Source: Dermacentor variabilis
Lineage: Eukaryota; Arthropoda; Arachnida; Ixodida; Ixodidae
Direction: 5' to 3'
DNA: 64,000 nt
Assembly: GCF_050947875.1 (NCBI RefSeq)
Contig: NC_134574.1
Coordinates: 155,274,051 to 155,338,050 of the forward strand
In this document: one piece after another, positions 44,007 through 53,320 of the stretch
Numbering within the stretch: the stretch's first letter is position 1
Layout: the number at the start of each line of letters is the position of its first letter
Notes under the pieces: model-generated
What the model saw: the letters and a program-made list of their open reading frames with translations, nothing else
Database searches by the model: none
What the model was told of the DNA's origin: nothing
Made by a program: the position numbers and the translations under genes

Positions 44007-47000
44007 GTTCCGGCCCACTAGCGTCAGGCCCGTTTCAAGACAACCGCAGGGCCGAAGGGATCGCGCGCAACGTCATTCCCGACGTTACCGTACTGGTGCC
44101 ATAGATGACATGACAGGAACTTTATTTGAGTCCTGATGGACTGAGATCGTGGGGAGCCAAAGCCGAAGGCTCGCGAAGATCAAGTCGGTGGCTCCGCTCA
44201 TGGTGGGACCGGGAGATGAAGTCCCTCCGCAATGTCGTGGGCCCTCTGTACAGCCAGTGCCACAGATCAAGCGGCGCTTTCCGTCCTCCGCTGAACACAC
44301 TGTGTTTTTTTGCGGCTCGCCGGCAACATTTCCACCCGTAAGCGCACGCGCAAATTATGAATTCATTGTCCCAAGTCTCCAGGCGCATGCATGCAATGGT
44401 CGTGGACTTCGACCCCAGGACGCGCAGGCGCCATTCCACATTAAAGAAGATTAGAACAACTTGTCCACTTCTTTTTCTGGCCGTGGAGAAAACATGGAGA
44501 AAACGTGGAGAAAACATGGCCGTGGAGAAAAGTCGTGCAAAAAAAAAAAAAAAAAATCAAGCAACCAGTGAAACGTTATTTGAATACTTTGTTTAGCGCA
44601 AAACGACAGGCACAAGAAAGACGGCCAGGACAAGGCGCTACTCTCAAGTTGAGAGTAGCGCCTTGTCCTGGTCGTCTTTCTTGTGCCTATCGTTTTGCGC
44701 TAAACAAAGTATTCATGGATTCGCACCAACTAGCCCGCCAACGCATTGTGCGAAACGTTATTTGATTTCGTATTGTTTACACTTTCGTCTCGAGGGCCAC
44801 AACCCCACATTTCGTGCACGCGACATGGCCTACGTCCTTCCTTTTTGCGTCCTCATTGAGGGTCGCGGTCACGTGCTTGTGCAGTCTCGACAGCTGCCAG
44901 CGACACCTGTGGCGTGGCGTGGGTCCCACTGTGCCACCACGCGAACCGCGCGTGTCACTTGGTGTCCTGTTTGTGCGGCTTTCCGAGGCAGAGCCCATGG
45001 AAGTGGTGAGTGAGCTCAGAGCCTTGGAGGCTTAGCATTTTTCTACGTGCTTCCGCATGGCCCACCCGGGGCGCGAAATACTGACGTATACGTGGCACTC
45101 TCGGCCACGGGAACGCAAAGTGCTGGGGCGGTGCTTGCCATATATGTGCGTATTTTTCGTCGCGGAGGTCACCGTGAGCCGGAATTGACTACACGTTACG
45201 TAACAACTACAGCATGCAAGTGTACAAAAAATTCTGGTGAGAATGTTGCGGGCGATGCTGTATAGCCTAAAATGGCAGGAGCTTTCATTCACCCAGGATG
45301 CACGCTGTGGTCTTCGAAGACCACAGCGTGCATCCAATAGCTTTATTTTCAAATTGAACCAGACATGTTTGAACTAAAGAAATAAGTGCTCGTTAATCAG
45401 ACTGGTACAAATGGGGTAAAACCGCTGCCTTCTTCATCTTTTTCAAAAAAGAGCGGCGAATGCAGTCATATTTAGAAAAAAGTACACGCTTTCCTTTAAG
45501 CTCCTTCACAAAAGAGCTTTTTGCTATAGCTGATGTGCATTTTTAGGAAATAAACAAGATACGGTGCTAGCAAACAAGCTGGCAAAACACCGTCCTCTGT
45601 AATACCAATGAATGTTATGGGCTCACCGGAAACAGATGTGCGATTGCATTTTATGCGTATCATTACAAAATAATTTTGGTTGAGTACACGTGTTCGGGTT
45701 AGAATTCATACGTTCATATTGCCTTTCCTGAAGGGCTGCCAATTATTCTGGTACTTGCAATATTTTACACGTGAAACAAGTGCATTTACATTATTGCGTT
45801 CATTTACAGTTTTTCGCCAGGTCTCCAGATTTCTTAATCGTCTTGTCCTTGAGTTACTCTATAGGGTGTCCGAGCTATCACGTGCCAACTTTTTTTTTAA
45901 GCGATGTCTTTCGTGCAGATAAAACCAACTGTGTGTTGTTAACATCAACCTCAAGATACATCCGGTATTTGTTGCATTGCTCCAAATAATTAGTTTTCAA
46001 TGATTAATTTACTGAATTTCTAATATATACATACGGCAAATCTGGCAACACTGTTTTCGAACACATTCGGAACACCAATTTTAAATATTTGCGGGGTGCC
46101 GTCTTTTGCGTGGCTCGGTTTTTTTTCTTGTTCAAGGAGGGCCCCGCCATATATAATGTCGATCCGGCATCGCGCCTGCGCAGAAAGCAGCTTGCCCATC
46201 TGTCCCATCCCATTCCATCCAACGAAGGATCGTGCGTTAGGCGATGTCCCAGCGCATGCAAAGGTATGTTTCTGTTCCTTGAGAAATGGGGCCAGGGTGT
46301 CTAGCAACCGGGAAAACTGGGAATTCTCAGGGATTTTTAATAGTCTAGAAATACTATGTGTGCTTTTATCAGCGAAAATGAGCTGTAATTTTATTGAAAG
46401 GGAACGAAAGTCGCGGTAATGCTGGCTCGAGTAACAGAGAGGAATCGTAACAAATCGTCTTTTACGCCGTGTTGTCGGCTTGAGGAGTTGCCAGTGTACA
46501 GTCAACGACCGATTTTTCGGACGCCCGCTAATTCGGACGGCTTCGCTGTACCATCGCGTACCCCATGGAGCCTATGTATAAGAACGTCTGAAATTTCGGA
46601 TGCAAGAACCCTTCGCCGTCCGATTTTCCAGACTTTATGCCGTGACAGCAGGTCCGAAATGGCATTAATCAAAGCCACCATTTTTGAGCCATTTTGATTA
46701 CCTCGCCGCCTCGAACCGGCGCTATCGCACGCAAATCAGCTGCTTCGACATTCGCTATTAAGCTTCTTGCCGTTTGGTGCCGTGTTTTTTCATTGAAAGA
46801 ATTCGCCGCTGTCGACAATGGCACCGACTCCGCCTTTGTAGTCTTCGCTATTCACTACGAATCTCGGAAAGCACGACACGTTGAGTAATGCCGGTTCCCG
46901 AACGTAAGCTTCGCCTCAGTACAGCAATGTTACGCAGCGAAGCATGCGCGAAAGTATTGAGGTGAAGCATAAGCTTGGGAAGATGCAATTGTCACGGGAA

Positions 47001-50000
47001 ATAGTATGTATTCCTTCATTATACACGCGTGCACTCGCCATTTCCTGTCACAGTGTATGACTAATAAGTGTACTGGCAGGCTTTCAGAGCTTTTTCGATG
47101 GGCCTATGGCAAGTTTGGCCCTTAAGGGCAGTAAAAGACATGCATTAATTCTTTCCGACTGCCTGATCTTTCGGACGACTTCGCGACTCCTAGGGAGCCC
47201 GAAAAATCGAACGATAACTGTACAGCTGACCAAGAGGGTGCTTCAAATGGTCCGTGGGGCGAACGCGCGGCGTAAGGAGGAGGAGAATAGAAAGGACCTA
47301 CGCATTGTGGAATGAACGGGAAAGGAAGCGTTCTGCTGCTTCTGTGAAGGAGCTCGAGCTCAAAAACAGAGTGTCGGCTGATGCCTAGATGCAGGTGTCC
47401 TCATTACAGACCAAAATAAACTCTCCAAAACAGTGAAACGCAACACTGAAGCGTTGCGCGCAGGCTGAGAGTATGTCAGGACAGTTGTGTTTATACCAGC
47501 TGTTGAGAGAAAATCTCACTTGTGACAAAGATCAGGTCTCACCCGAACGAGCTTGCTGCCAATTGATAGAAATGTATAGTGTAATGTATTGAAAACTTTT
47601 ACCGCGCTTTGTGTGTTGAAATGAGTGACAATTGATGTAGGTATGTATGTACCCCCCTGCTGTAATGCCTTCCTAGGCGATGCTGATACTGAATAATAAA
47701 AAAAGCATTTAGCTCCATCTTGTGGCAACTAATACAGCCTTAAGAGTATATGTGGCTGTCTATTTTTCGATTTGTTTGTATCTGGAACATTATTGTACAG
47801 GTGTTTTAACAAGAGCAGTAATCGAGGAGCTGCGCGAATGGCGCCAAGAACGGTCTCCATCCTGCTTCAAAACGGCATTGTAGCGGAAAACTGTGCCGAG
47901 TCTGCGCCACATGAAGCATAGGGAAGCTGAAACCCGAAACCGAAAGCACGCTCCATCATCATCGTCATCATCGTGGACGTCAACTGAGATAGATTGCATC
48001 GTAGATTGCAGTAGATTACATCGTAGATTGAAGGAATTCAGCTTCACGTTGTCTCGATCGGCTGCGGACATAAGTCAAGATTTGAAAGCACTGTCGTGAA
48101 AGCAGCGTGGCACTTCTGATGAGCGAAACGTTCTACATTAAAGCCCCGTAAACTTCGCAAAGTCGCGCCAAGCCTTCAAGAATGCCTCCTCCTCCTCGCG
48201 CGCTTTGGCCGAGGCCGACGCCGCGTCGCTATTGGCCAAATAGCATCACGTGGGCCCTCGCGCCGTGCTTCAGCGCCATTTTCGCTCGAGAAGCGTCTAC
48301 GGAGTGGCGAGGAGCGCATGTTGGCGCCGTTGCTACGCTCGAGCGGTATAGGCGGCGCCACGGTCGAGGAGGGAGCGTGAAAGGGAGGAGAAACAAGGAG
48401 GAGTGAAGGTGGAAGAGGAGAGTGTCGCTACTTTACGAAGTTTAAGGGGTTTACGAAGTTTAAGCAGCACCAACCTCCCCAGCACCGCTGGGCAGGCTGG
48501 TGCTACTTGCTGTCAGCGTGGAAAATTATTCCAAGTTGGACCACACAATGATAGCTCGCCGCGTCCGTCGTCGGAAGTGGCAGCAAGCTGGAAATAAAGT
48601 TGTCGTAAAACTGCCATTATACTTTGTTTACCTTTTTGTTGACGTCGTTAATTGCGACTCATTTGCATGCTTAGAGGTCGAGGTCACGTGAGGCCACATT
48701 AGCCGGTGGAATAAGCCCACGAACGTGTCCAGCATTGAGGTTTTAGTGTTCTGTGCCTGCTGAGATGTCGTGGACACACGTCACCAAAACCGGTGCAAGC
48801 CTTTACAAATACCCTCCCAAAAAACCTGCCGTGGTGGCTTCGCGCTGCTAAGCCCGGGTTCAAATCCCGCCCATGGCGGCCGCATTTCGGCGGGGACAAA
48901 ATGCGAAAATACCCGTGTACCGTGCATTGGGTGCACGTTAAAGAACCCCAAATGGTCGAAATTAAACCGGATCCGCCCACTGCGGCGTGTATCATATTCA
49001 TATCGCACGTGGTTTTAGCACGTAAGACGTCAGAATACAATTTTTAATGCGAAAGCATTATATGCCCTATGTTGTGACTCGGGGTCGAGGACGAGGGACG
49101 GATTTTTGGAGCATACAAAGAGGAGACGAAAAGCTTTACGCAATATGTACAGATATAGCAGGTAAAAGAATTCAAACAGCGGTAAGAGTGACGGGGCGGC
49201 TGGTGGCGACTCTCTCACAACAATGGATCGGTCCTGCCTTAAGTCCCGTTGGCGACAGGAACGGGGTGGGGCAGGTGCTGACGTCACACGCCCCGCTCGT
49301 TGCCTCGATGACAGGCGCGCAGTGTGGCACAACACCGATTACGCGGAAGTCCATCGCTGTCGGCGTGACCTAAAGGTGGTACCAAAAATGGCCAACGGTG
49401 CAAAGAGTAAAAACACGTCAAAGCATTGTATTGCCGTCGTATTGCCGTCAAATTTCTCAGGGTGGTTCCTGTAGACAAAGTAAGTTAACGGCTTTGAAAA
49501 GAAAATTTGGTACATTTCGGCCTGGATGGGTACGCTTCCCCGACGAGCACGCTTCCCCCACGCCACAGTCCTGGCCGGCCAAAGGCGTGCCTAGTGCGTG
49601 CGTTATTGGGCACGTGTCGGCGCTGCCAATGGGGAGTAGGTGGCGCCACGTCATGAGTGTATAAAATTAGCACGTTCATCACGTTCCGAAGTCTACAAAC
49701 GCTATAATGATTTCGCATTCCCACACGTAAGCAGTCTTAAGTGTCGCTGCCGATTTCTTTTTTTAAATACTCGAAAGACAAGAAACAGGCCGCAATATTG
49801 CTTGAGCCTGCAATGTGGCCCTGCACTCTCACTTGATCAAACTATATCCCACAACAATGGCCTAGAGCTAACACGTATTTAGGCCTTTCAGTTAGGCTTC
49901 TCCGTTGTCATGAGCTAATAACGAATCTCTGACTTGAAGCGGTAGGAATTATGCGGATCGTTGTTTCGGCTCAGGATACAAAAGATTCGCCATTTTCATA

Positions 50001-50783
50001 ACGTCTTCCGAATGAATAATGAAGAAAGCAAGCGAAAGCCGAGAAATTCTAGCCTTAATAGCCTTAAAATATCTTTGTGGCTTTCTTTTTTTTAACATAA
50101 AAAACACCAAAACTTTCATGTCAGAAATATATATATATATATGGGCCGTAGGTTCATCAAACTGCACTCATTCGACAGCAACGATTACGGATGCCTCGTG
50201 CGAAGACGCAATGCACGTGTACAGGAGTATATCTCGCCTGGTTTACTCGCCTGGTGGAACGCCTGGTTTACTCCCGCTCTGCCGAATGCAAGAACACTCG
50301 CGTACACCGTGCATTGTGTACGCGTGAAAGAAACCCCCGAATATTCAAAATTAATCTCAGAGTTCCAAACTGTATAGGAGGCGTGCCTCGTAATCGGATC
50401 GTGGTTCTGGCACGTAGAACACCTTTTTCTTCCTTTTTCTTTCCTTTCTCCCCGCGGAACGCTTCGTGCCGCAGGTGGCCCTCGTCGGGGCGGTGGAGCT
50501 GTCGGCGGCTGGCGTGCCTCGGCTGCTGGCCCAGCACGTGAAGCTGTCCAACGGCCAGAGCTGGCCTCTGCGCACCCTGTTCACGCCCGCGGGCGCCTCC
50601 TGCATGGTGTGCCAGGTGGAACCCGCCAGCCTGGCGCTGCTGCCGTGCCGGCATGCCGGCCTGTGCGGCGCCTGCTTCTCTCGCGTGCAGAACTGCCCCG
50701 TGTGCAGGGCGCGCATCCTCTCCTGCTTTCACGTGGACCCCCGGGCACTGGGCGACACCGAGACGACCGGGGAAGACCTGTAG
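34317..50783 (+). CDS. CGRRF1: CGRRF1-like membrane RING-finger protein, complete
   Basis: Five exons (34317-34378, 34434-34561, 39628-39808, 44885-45005, 50475-50783) join in phase to 801 nt and 266 residues. Residues 4-20 form a hydrophobic segment, a likely membrane anchor. Then come VENPFVV, WSECPCQVWFYWGLS, REAAQAG, GPTVPPREP and HVKLSNGQ, which line up with the order of blocks in vertebrate CGRRF1, recalled from memory. A C3HC4 RING finger (residues 207-241; CMVC, CRH, CGAC, CPVC) sits near the C-terminus. CGRRF1 is an ER-associated ubiquitin ligase in vertebrates; the same role here is inferred. It is shorter than the roughly 330-residue vertebrate protein, so one exon between 39.8 and 44.9 kb may be missing. 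Confidence 0.8.
34434..34561 (+). CDS. CGRRF1: CGRRF1-like exon 2
   Basis: Acceptor GGGTCCAG, donor CAG|GTAATA. Encodes YGRGILDGTGSSVTY and MVQVENPFVVACES; the VxNPF block matches CGRRF1. Phases fit both sides. Confidence 0.75.
34716..34830. repeat. 58-bp tandem duplication
   Basis: AGGATCTGTGTTTAACGGAG and its flanks occur twice with a 58-bp period. Confidence 0.65.
36675..36750. repeat. 76-bp direct repeat, copy 1
   Basis: CGTGTCTTTTGCATCGCAAT and the bases up to 36750 are repeated at 38665-38740 with one visible mismatch. It includes AATAAA. Confidence 0.75.
38074..38619. mobile_element. TIR element, CAGTTAAAACTCGAT family
   Basis: The left end CAGTTAAAACTCGATCTAAC and the right end, read inverted as CAGATGAAGCTAGATTTAAC, are imperfect inverted repeats. 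The right flank is TA; the left flank is not, so it may have mutated. No transposase frame. Confidence 0.55.
38665..38740. repeat. 76-bp direct repeat, copy 2
   Basis: Partner of 36675-36750, 1990 bp downstream in the same orientation. Confidence 0.75.
39060..39450. repeat. Fold-back repeat with arms of about 195 bp
   Basis: The left arm (GGCATAAACGTGAGCGGCC, then TATATCCTGCTT, then GCAGCGGCGTAAT) is repeated inverted in the right arm (ATTACGCCGCTG, AAGCAGGATATA, GGCCGCTCACGTTTATGCC). The centre lies near 39262. A diverged direct copy of the arm lies just upstream, at about 38905-39050. Confidence 0.7.
39628..39808 (+). CDS. CGRRF1: CGRRF1-like exon 3
   Basis: Acceptor CGCCATGCAG. Encodes WSECPCQVWFYWGLSYAAL and LREAAQAGSLWVAPGD, which align with CGRRF1. 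The best donor is GC-type, AG|GCAAGT; it gives the phase needed by exon 4. Confidence 0.75.
41272..41312. repeat. Micro-palindrome, copy 3
   Basis: GTTAATGTATAGGCTCC and the inverted arm GGAAGCCATATACAGTAAC form an imperfect hairpin related to 1585-1617 and 14426-14456. Confidence 0.5.
43158..43460. repeat. 150-bp tandem duplication
   Basis: Two diverged copies with a 150-bp period share TTTAAGCTTG/TTTGAGCTTG, ATGAATGTATGCACTGTT/ATGAATGTGTGCACTGTT and TTGCTGATG near their ends. Confidence 0.6.
43956..44006. repeat. (TTA)17 microsatellite
   Basis: An uninterrupted TTA repeat of about 51 bases. It may be the 3' tail of a minus-strand non-LTR element (see the next entry). Confidence 0.9.
44007..44450 (-). 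mobile_element. Possible 5'-truncated LINE with a (TAA)n tail
   Basis: Read on the minus strand, a GC-rich segment with a long open frame is followed by AATAAA and then a (TAA)n run. (TAA)n tails are typical of I-type non-LTR elements. No reverse transcriptase residues remain, so this is tentative. Confidence 0.35.
44581..44715. repeat. 135-bp hairpin followed by CACCAACTAGCCC
   Basis: The 67-bp arms start TGAATACTTTGTTTAGCGCA and end TGCGCTAAACAAAGTATTCA, with very few mismatches and a one-base centre. CACCAACTAGCCC follows at 44724-44736. Confidence 0.85.
44885..45005 (+). CDS. CGRRF1: CGRRF1-like exon 4
   Basis: Acceptor GCTTGTGCAG, donor GTG|GTGAGT. Encodes VGPTVPPREPRVSLGVLFV and AEPMEV, matching the CGRRF1 block before the RING linker. 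A second acceptor nine bases on (CTCGACAG) keeps the same frame. Confidence 0.7.
45296..45335. repeat. Perfect 40-bp palindrome
   Basis: GGATGCACGCTGTGGTCTTC is followed directly by its exact reverse complement, with no loop. The flanking bases (A on both sides) do not pair. Confidence 0.95.
46499..47220. mobile_element. TA-flanked TIR element, CGATTTTTCGG family
   Basis: The left end CAGTCAACGACCGATTTTTC and the right end, inverted as CAGTTATCGTTCGATTTTTC, are inverted repeats flanked by TA on both sides (46497-46498 and 47221-47222). Consistent with a Tc1/mariner-pogo-type non-autonomous element. Confidence 0.7.
48825..49040 (+). mobile_element. tRNA-derived SINE (Ruka-like)
   Basis: A-box-like GTGGTGGCTTCGCG and a perfect B box GGTTCAAATCC are followed by the body TGCACGTTAAAGAACCCCA and AATGGTCGAAATTAAACC and a tail with CACGTGGTTTTAGCACGTAA. 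This is the best-preserved copy in the window. Confidence 0.8.
50283..50422 (+). mobile_element. 5'-truncated SINE upstream of CGRRF1-like exon 5
   Basis: The body and tail (CGTGTACAGG... lost; CCGTGCATTGTGTACGCGTG, then GCGTGCCTCGTAATCGGATC and GTTCTGGCACGTAGAAC) match the SINE family. The promoter part is missing or decayed. It ends about 52 bases before the exon 5 acceptor. Confidence 0.6.
50475..50783 (+). CDS. CGRRF1: CGRRF1-like exon 5, RING finger
   Basis: The acceptor follows a long pyrimidine tract and ends CGTGCCGCAG. Encodes 102 residues and TAG. The RING finger reads C-x2-C-x11-C-x-H-x3-C-x2-C-x6-C-x2-C. It is followed by about 25 residues and the end GETDL-like tail (TTGEDL). 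Confidence 0.9.
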   Translation: MALVGAVELSAAGVPRLLAQHVKLSNGQSWPLRTLFTPAGASCMVCQVEPASLALLPCRHAGLCGACFSRVQNCPVCRARILSCFHVDPRALGDTETTGEDL

Positions 50784-52026
50784 TATATGTGCACGCGGCA
50801 CGGTTACAGTCGTGACAAGGACCGCGCACACTTTTCGAGTTCAGTGCCGTGTATACTACAACACCCTGCCAGCTTTCTCCTCGTGGGAACTCTTGGTACC
50901 AGCAAGTTCACGGACGCCTATGTGGAACAGGGGCGTGTGTGTCATGATCAGTATAGCGCTGGTTTCCTGGTAATTGATCGTGTCTTTTCATCTTCGTCTC
51001 GCGTAAACAATCTGCCGCTATCGGTGTATCGGGGAGAAATTCGGCCTGCTCGTGGTATGAAGGATTGTAGCACGGAATGCGTGTCCAACCTTCACAACTG
51101 AAAAAAGGTTTGTGGCCCTGTCAGCGATTCAACAAGGGAGCTGTTCGTAATCTACAATGGGGATTCCCGAACTTTCTGGGCTCCAGGAGGCTCCAAAAGC
51201 CTCCTGACAGTTCCAGGGAACACTCGTGTTCATTCCTTTCTGCCCATCAATTCTGCGTATGTAGGGATTCTTGGTAACATCGTGTTCACGATCGATCGAT
51301 CGCGTACATGTATTGTTTATTTCTCGGCAGCGTTAACCTTGTACCGAAACGCCTTCCAGGGAGACCAAAGAAAGAAGAGCAACAACATTCACACAGAATC
51401 GGCACATCAAGATGACAAAAGGGATTACTGCAAATGCGGATCGATTAACTGTATTATAAGTGAGAACAAGAACATACACCGGCTACATTGTTGTGAAACA
51501 ACCGTGTCGAAATCACATGTCCTATGTCTAAATCACACAGAAGGGCAACGTTCACATGCGGACGGATCTGAACAAAATTTTTGTAATGTACATTCTTCTG
51601 GGAACTTTGGCCGTGCATGCAAAGCTCCGCCACTGAACGTCGTGCAGTTATTCCGCAAACTACAAGGTTAAGGATTGGCGTGTACGCTCCCGATTTGTTT
51701 CCCTCAAACGGATCGTTTCTACTGACCACTCCGCGCACTGCCGCTTGTGACGTTTACGAAGCTTGTGCCTGCCGCTTCAGCAGCGGCAGCGGTTACCGGC
51801 AGCCTGTGGATGGATACAGGAGGACCACGGCAGGGAGCAGAATCCCATTGTCGTGAGCGACTGTGGTAAAGTATCCGGAGGTATAAAGATTTGGGCACCA
51901 TCGAGACCTTCGTAAGATGGGCTTTATTATAGACGTTATTAACGCCAATGAGAGTCGTGCGGCCCACGGGGCCCGTTTTAGAATTCGTTGTGGTTGAACG
52001 CATCGTCCAAACATGTCACCTTGCGC
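50784..52026. other. Interval after the CGRRF1-like gene
   Basis: Contains the 3' untranslated region of the CGRRF1-like gene; no convincing AATAAA was found near the stop. Plus-strand frames up to 129 codons show nothing recognisable. The retrotransposon inserted at its right edge. Confidence 0.45.
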
Positions 52027-52030
52027 GCAC
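52027..52030. other. Target-site duplication GCAC (left)
   Basis: Equal to 59003-59006, directly after the other LTR. This fixes the ends of the element. Confidence 0.8.
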
Positions 52031-52202
52031 TGTTTGGATCCGACTGCTGGTACGATCTGTTGGGAACTCGGCGCTGACGCCCGTGGTTGTACCTGGGTCG
52101 CAAGCCCCAAGGGTAGCGTTGGCCTGGCGGCCTGGGGTACAACTGCAAGCATCCGAAGGTCCCGGCAAAGCATGAGTCGACAGGTAACAACGAAACAACT
52201 TG

Positions 52203-52208
52203 TTTATT
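52203..52208 (-). terminator. LTR poly(A) signal AATAAA
   Basis: TTTATT on the plus strand, about 110 bases downstream of the TATA box in the element's sense direction. The same signal is at 58371-58376 in the other LTR. Confidence 0.55.
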
Positions 52209-52461
52209 TTAACATCGCAAAGAGTTGGCGGTCAGGTTTGACCGAAGTAGAGAGACGGGAGAGCACTTCACTCAACGGAAGAAATCGGAGCCCTCCTCTG
52301 GCGTCCGGGGGCAGCTGTTTTTATACTCTCGCAGTTGAGGGCAAGAAGGAACCCCTAAAAAGACGAGCACGTGAATGTACAATGGGCTAATGGTGACGCA
52401 CACTGTCGTAGCGATGCCGTAGCACCATGTCGTGGCGCTGCGCAAGATCTCGTAGCAACTG

Positions 52462-52702
52462 GTCGTGGCGCTGCGCAGCACACTGTCGTGGCGCTGCGCA
52501 GCACACTGTCGTGGCGCTGCCGGTCGGACACAATGACTGTAACGAGAAGATGGTCCCTGCTTTGGCTTCGCCTGTTTCGGGCACAATGACTGGAACGAGA
52601 TCCCTGCTTTGGCATCGCCTGTTTCGGGCCCAATAACTGGAATGAGATCCCTGCTTTGGCATCGCCTGTTTCGGGCACAATGACTGGAACGAAATCCCTA
52701 GG
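52462..52702. repeat. Two tandem arrays inside the LTR
   Basis: A 23-bp unit starting GTCGTGGCGCTGCGCAGCAC repeats about three times (52462-52524). A 47-bp unit containing CAATGACTGGAACGAGATCC repeats about 3.5 times (52531-52702). The same arrays occur in the other LTR from 58630. They lie in U3, upstream of the TATA box. Confidence 0.8.
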
Positions 52703-52834
52703 CGGTCGCATCGCCGCAGACGCGCCTGGAAACACCTGGCGATGAGTGTTGTGGTGACGACGATCGGGCCAAAATGTCCGCCGCCCCGCCGCCGTCGCGC
52801 CGGCAAAACCACGTGTCGCAGGCGAAACGCAACA

Positions 52835-53320
52835 GACCGCCCCGCCGGGGAAAGGAGATCCCGATGGACAGGGGACTGCATCCGCTGTCCGGAGGGATGT
52901 CGCTCGATGATGCTCATAACCGAAGTCGGGCGTCCCTTGACGTTTCTTGAGCGCAGCGCACAGAGAAGGCCTCGTTCTCTCGTTCAGGTTCGCACGGGAC
53001 ACTGCAAAGTGACTTCGGGAGAGTTCACATTTTTGTTCTCGTTCCCGGCAAGCGTTAGAACTACGCTGAAAACTCAACCGCTCAGTCAGCAAGCACGGCA
53101 CAACCCTCACTAAGCCCTGCCAGGCTCTTTCCCCTTTTTATACCACTGCCTAGTTCCTTACAGTAGTCTAGCATCACTCAGAACGCGTCCACAAATTGAA
53201 AAATTGCACTAGAAAGCATATCATCACTTTGAAACACTAAACAAAAGCAATATGTTAAAAAAAATCCTGCCTCAGGAAGAAAAACATCAGTAACAAACAA
53301 TTTTGAGGCTGATTCCTACG
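52835..53320 (-). other. 3' noncoding part of the retrotransposon
   Basis: 486 bp between the gag-pol stop and the 3' LTR. Next to the LTR the minus strand reads GGCGGGGCGGTC, a G-rich but imperfect polypurine tract. Antisense frames here are shadows. Confidence 0.6.

Larger units (their letters stand above)
39809..44884 (+). other. CGRRF1-like intron 3
   Basis: A 5.1-kb intron starting with GCAAGT. It contains a micro-palindrome (41272-41312), a 150-bp tandem duplication (43158-43460), a TTA microsatellite (43956-44006), a possible LINE tail (44007-44450) and a 135-bp hairpin (44581-44715). GGGGAACCAGCGCTGG near 41443 recurs inverted near 42688. Confidence 0.5.
45006..50474 (+). other. CGRRF1-like intron 4
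   Basis: A 5.5-kb intron with a perfect 40-bp palindrome (45296-45335), a TA-flanked TIR element (46499-47220), a SINE (48825-49040), a TA dinucleotide run near 50130-50141 and a truncated SINE just before exon 5 (50283-50422). Confidence 0.55.
52031..52834 (-). repeat. Left LTR (3' LTR of the element)
   Basis: 804 bp, equal in length to the right LTR and apparently identical to it except in bases 11-28 from its left end. On the minus strand it carries GTATAAAAA (52318-52325) and AATAAA (52203-52208). Confidence 0.93.

Noticed and set aside
51719..52026. Possible host LTR into which the Gmr1-like element inserted
   Set aside because: The sequence looks repeat-like, but no second copy or defined end is visible in the window.
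52059..52834. LTR starting at TGTTGGG instead of TGTTTGG
   Set aside because: With that start no target duplication is found. Starting at TGTTTGG gives equal 804-bp LTRs and matching GCAC flanks.
52355..53110. 251-codon minus-strand frame
   Set aside because: It overlaps the LTR and 3' noncoding region of the retrotransposon, contains translated minisatellite repeats and has no family features. A similar frame occurs in the other LTR.
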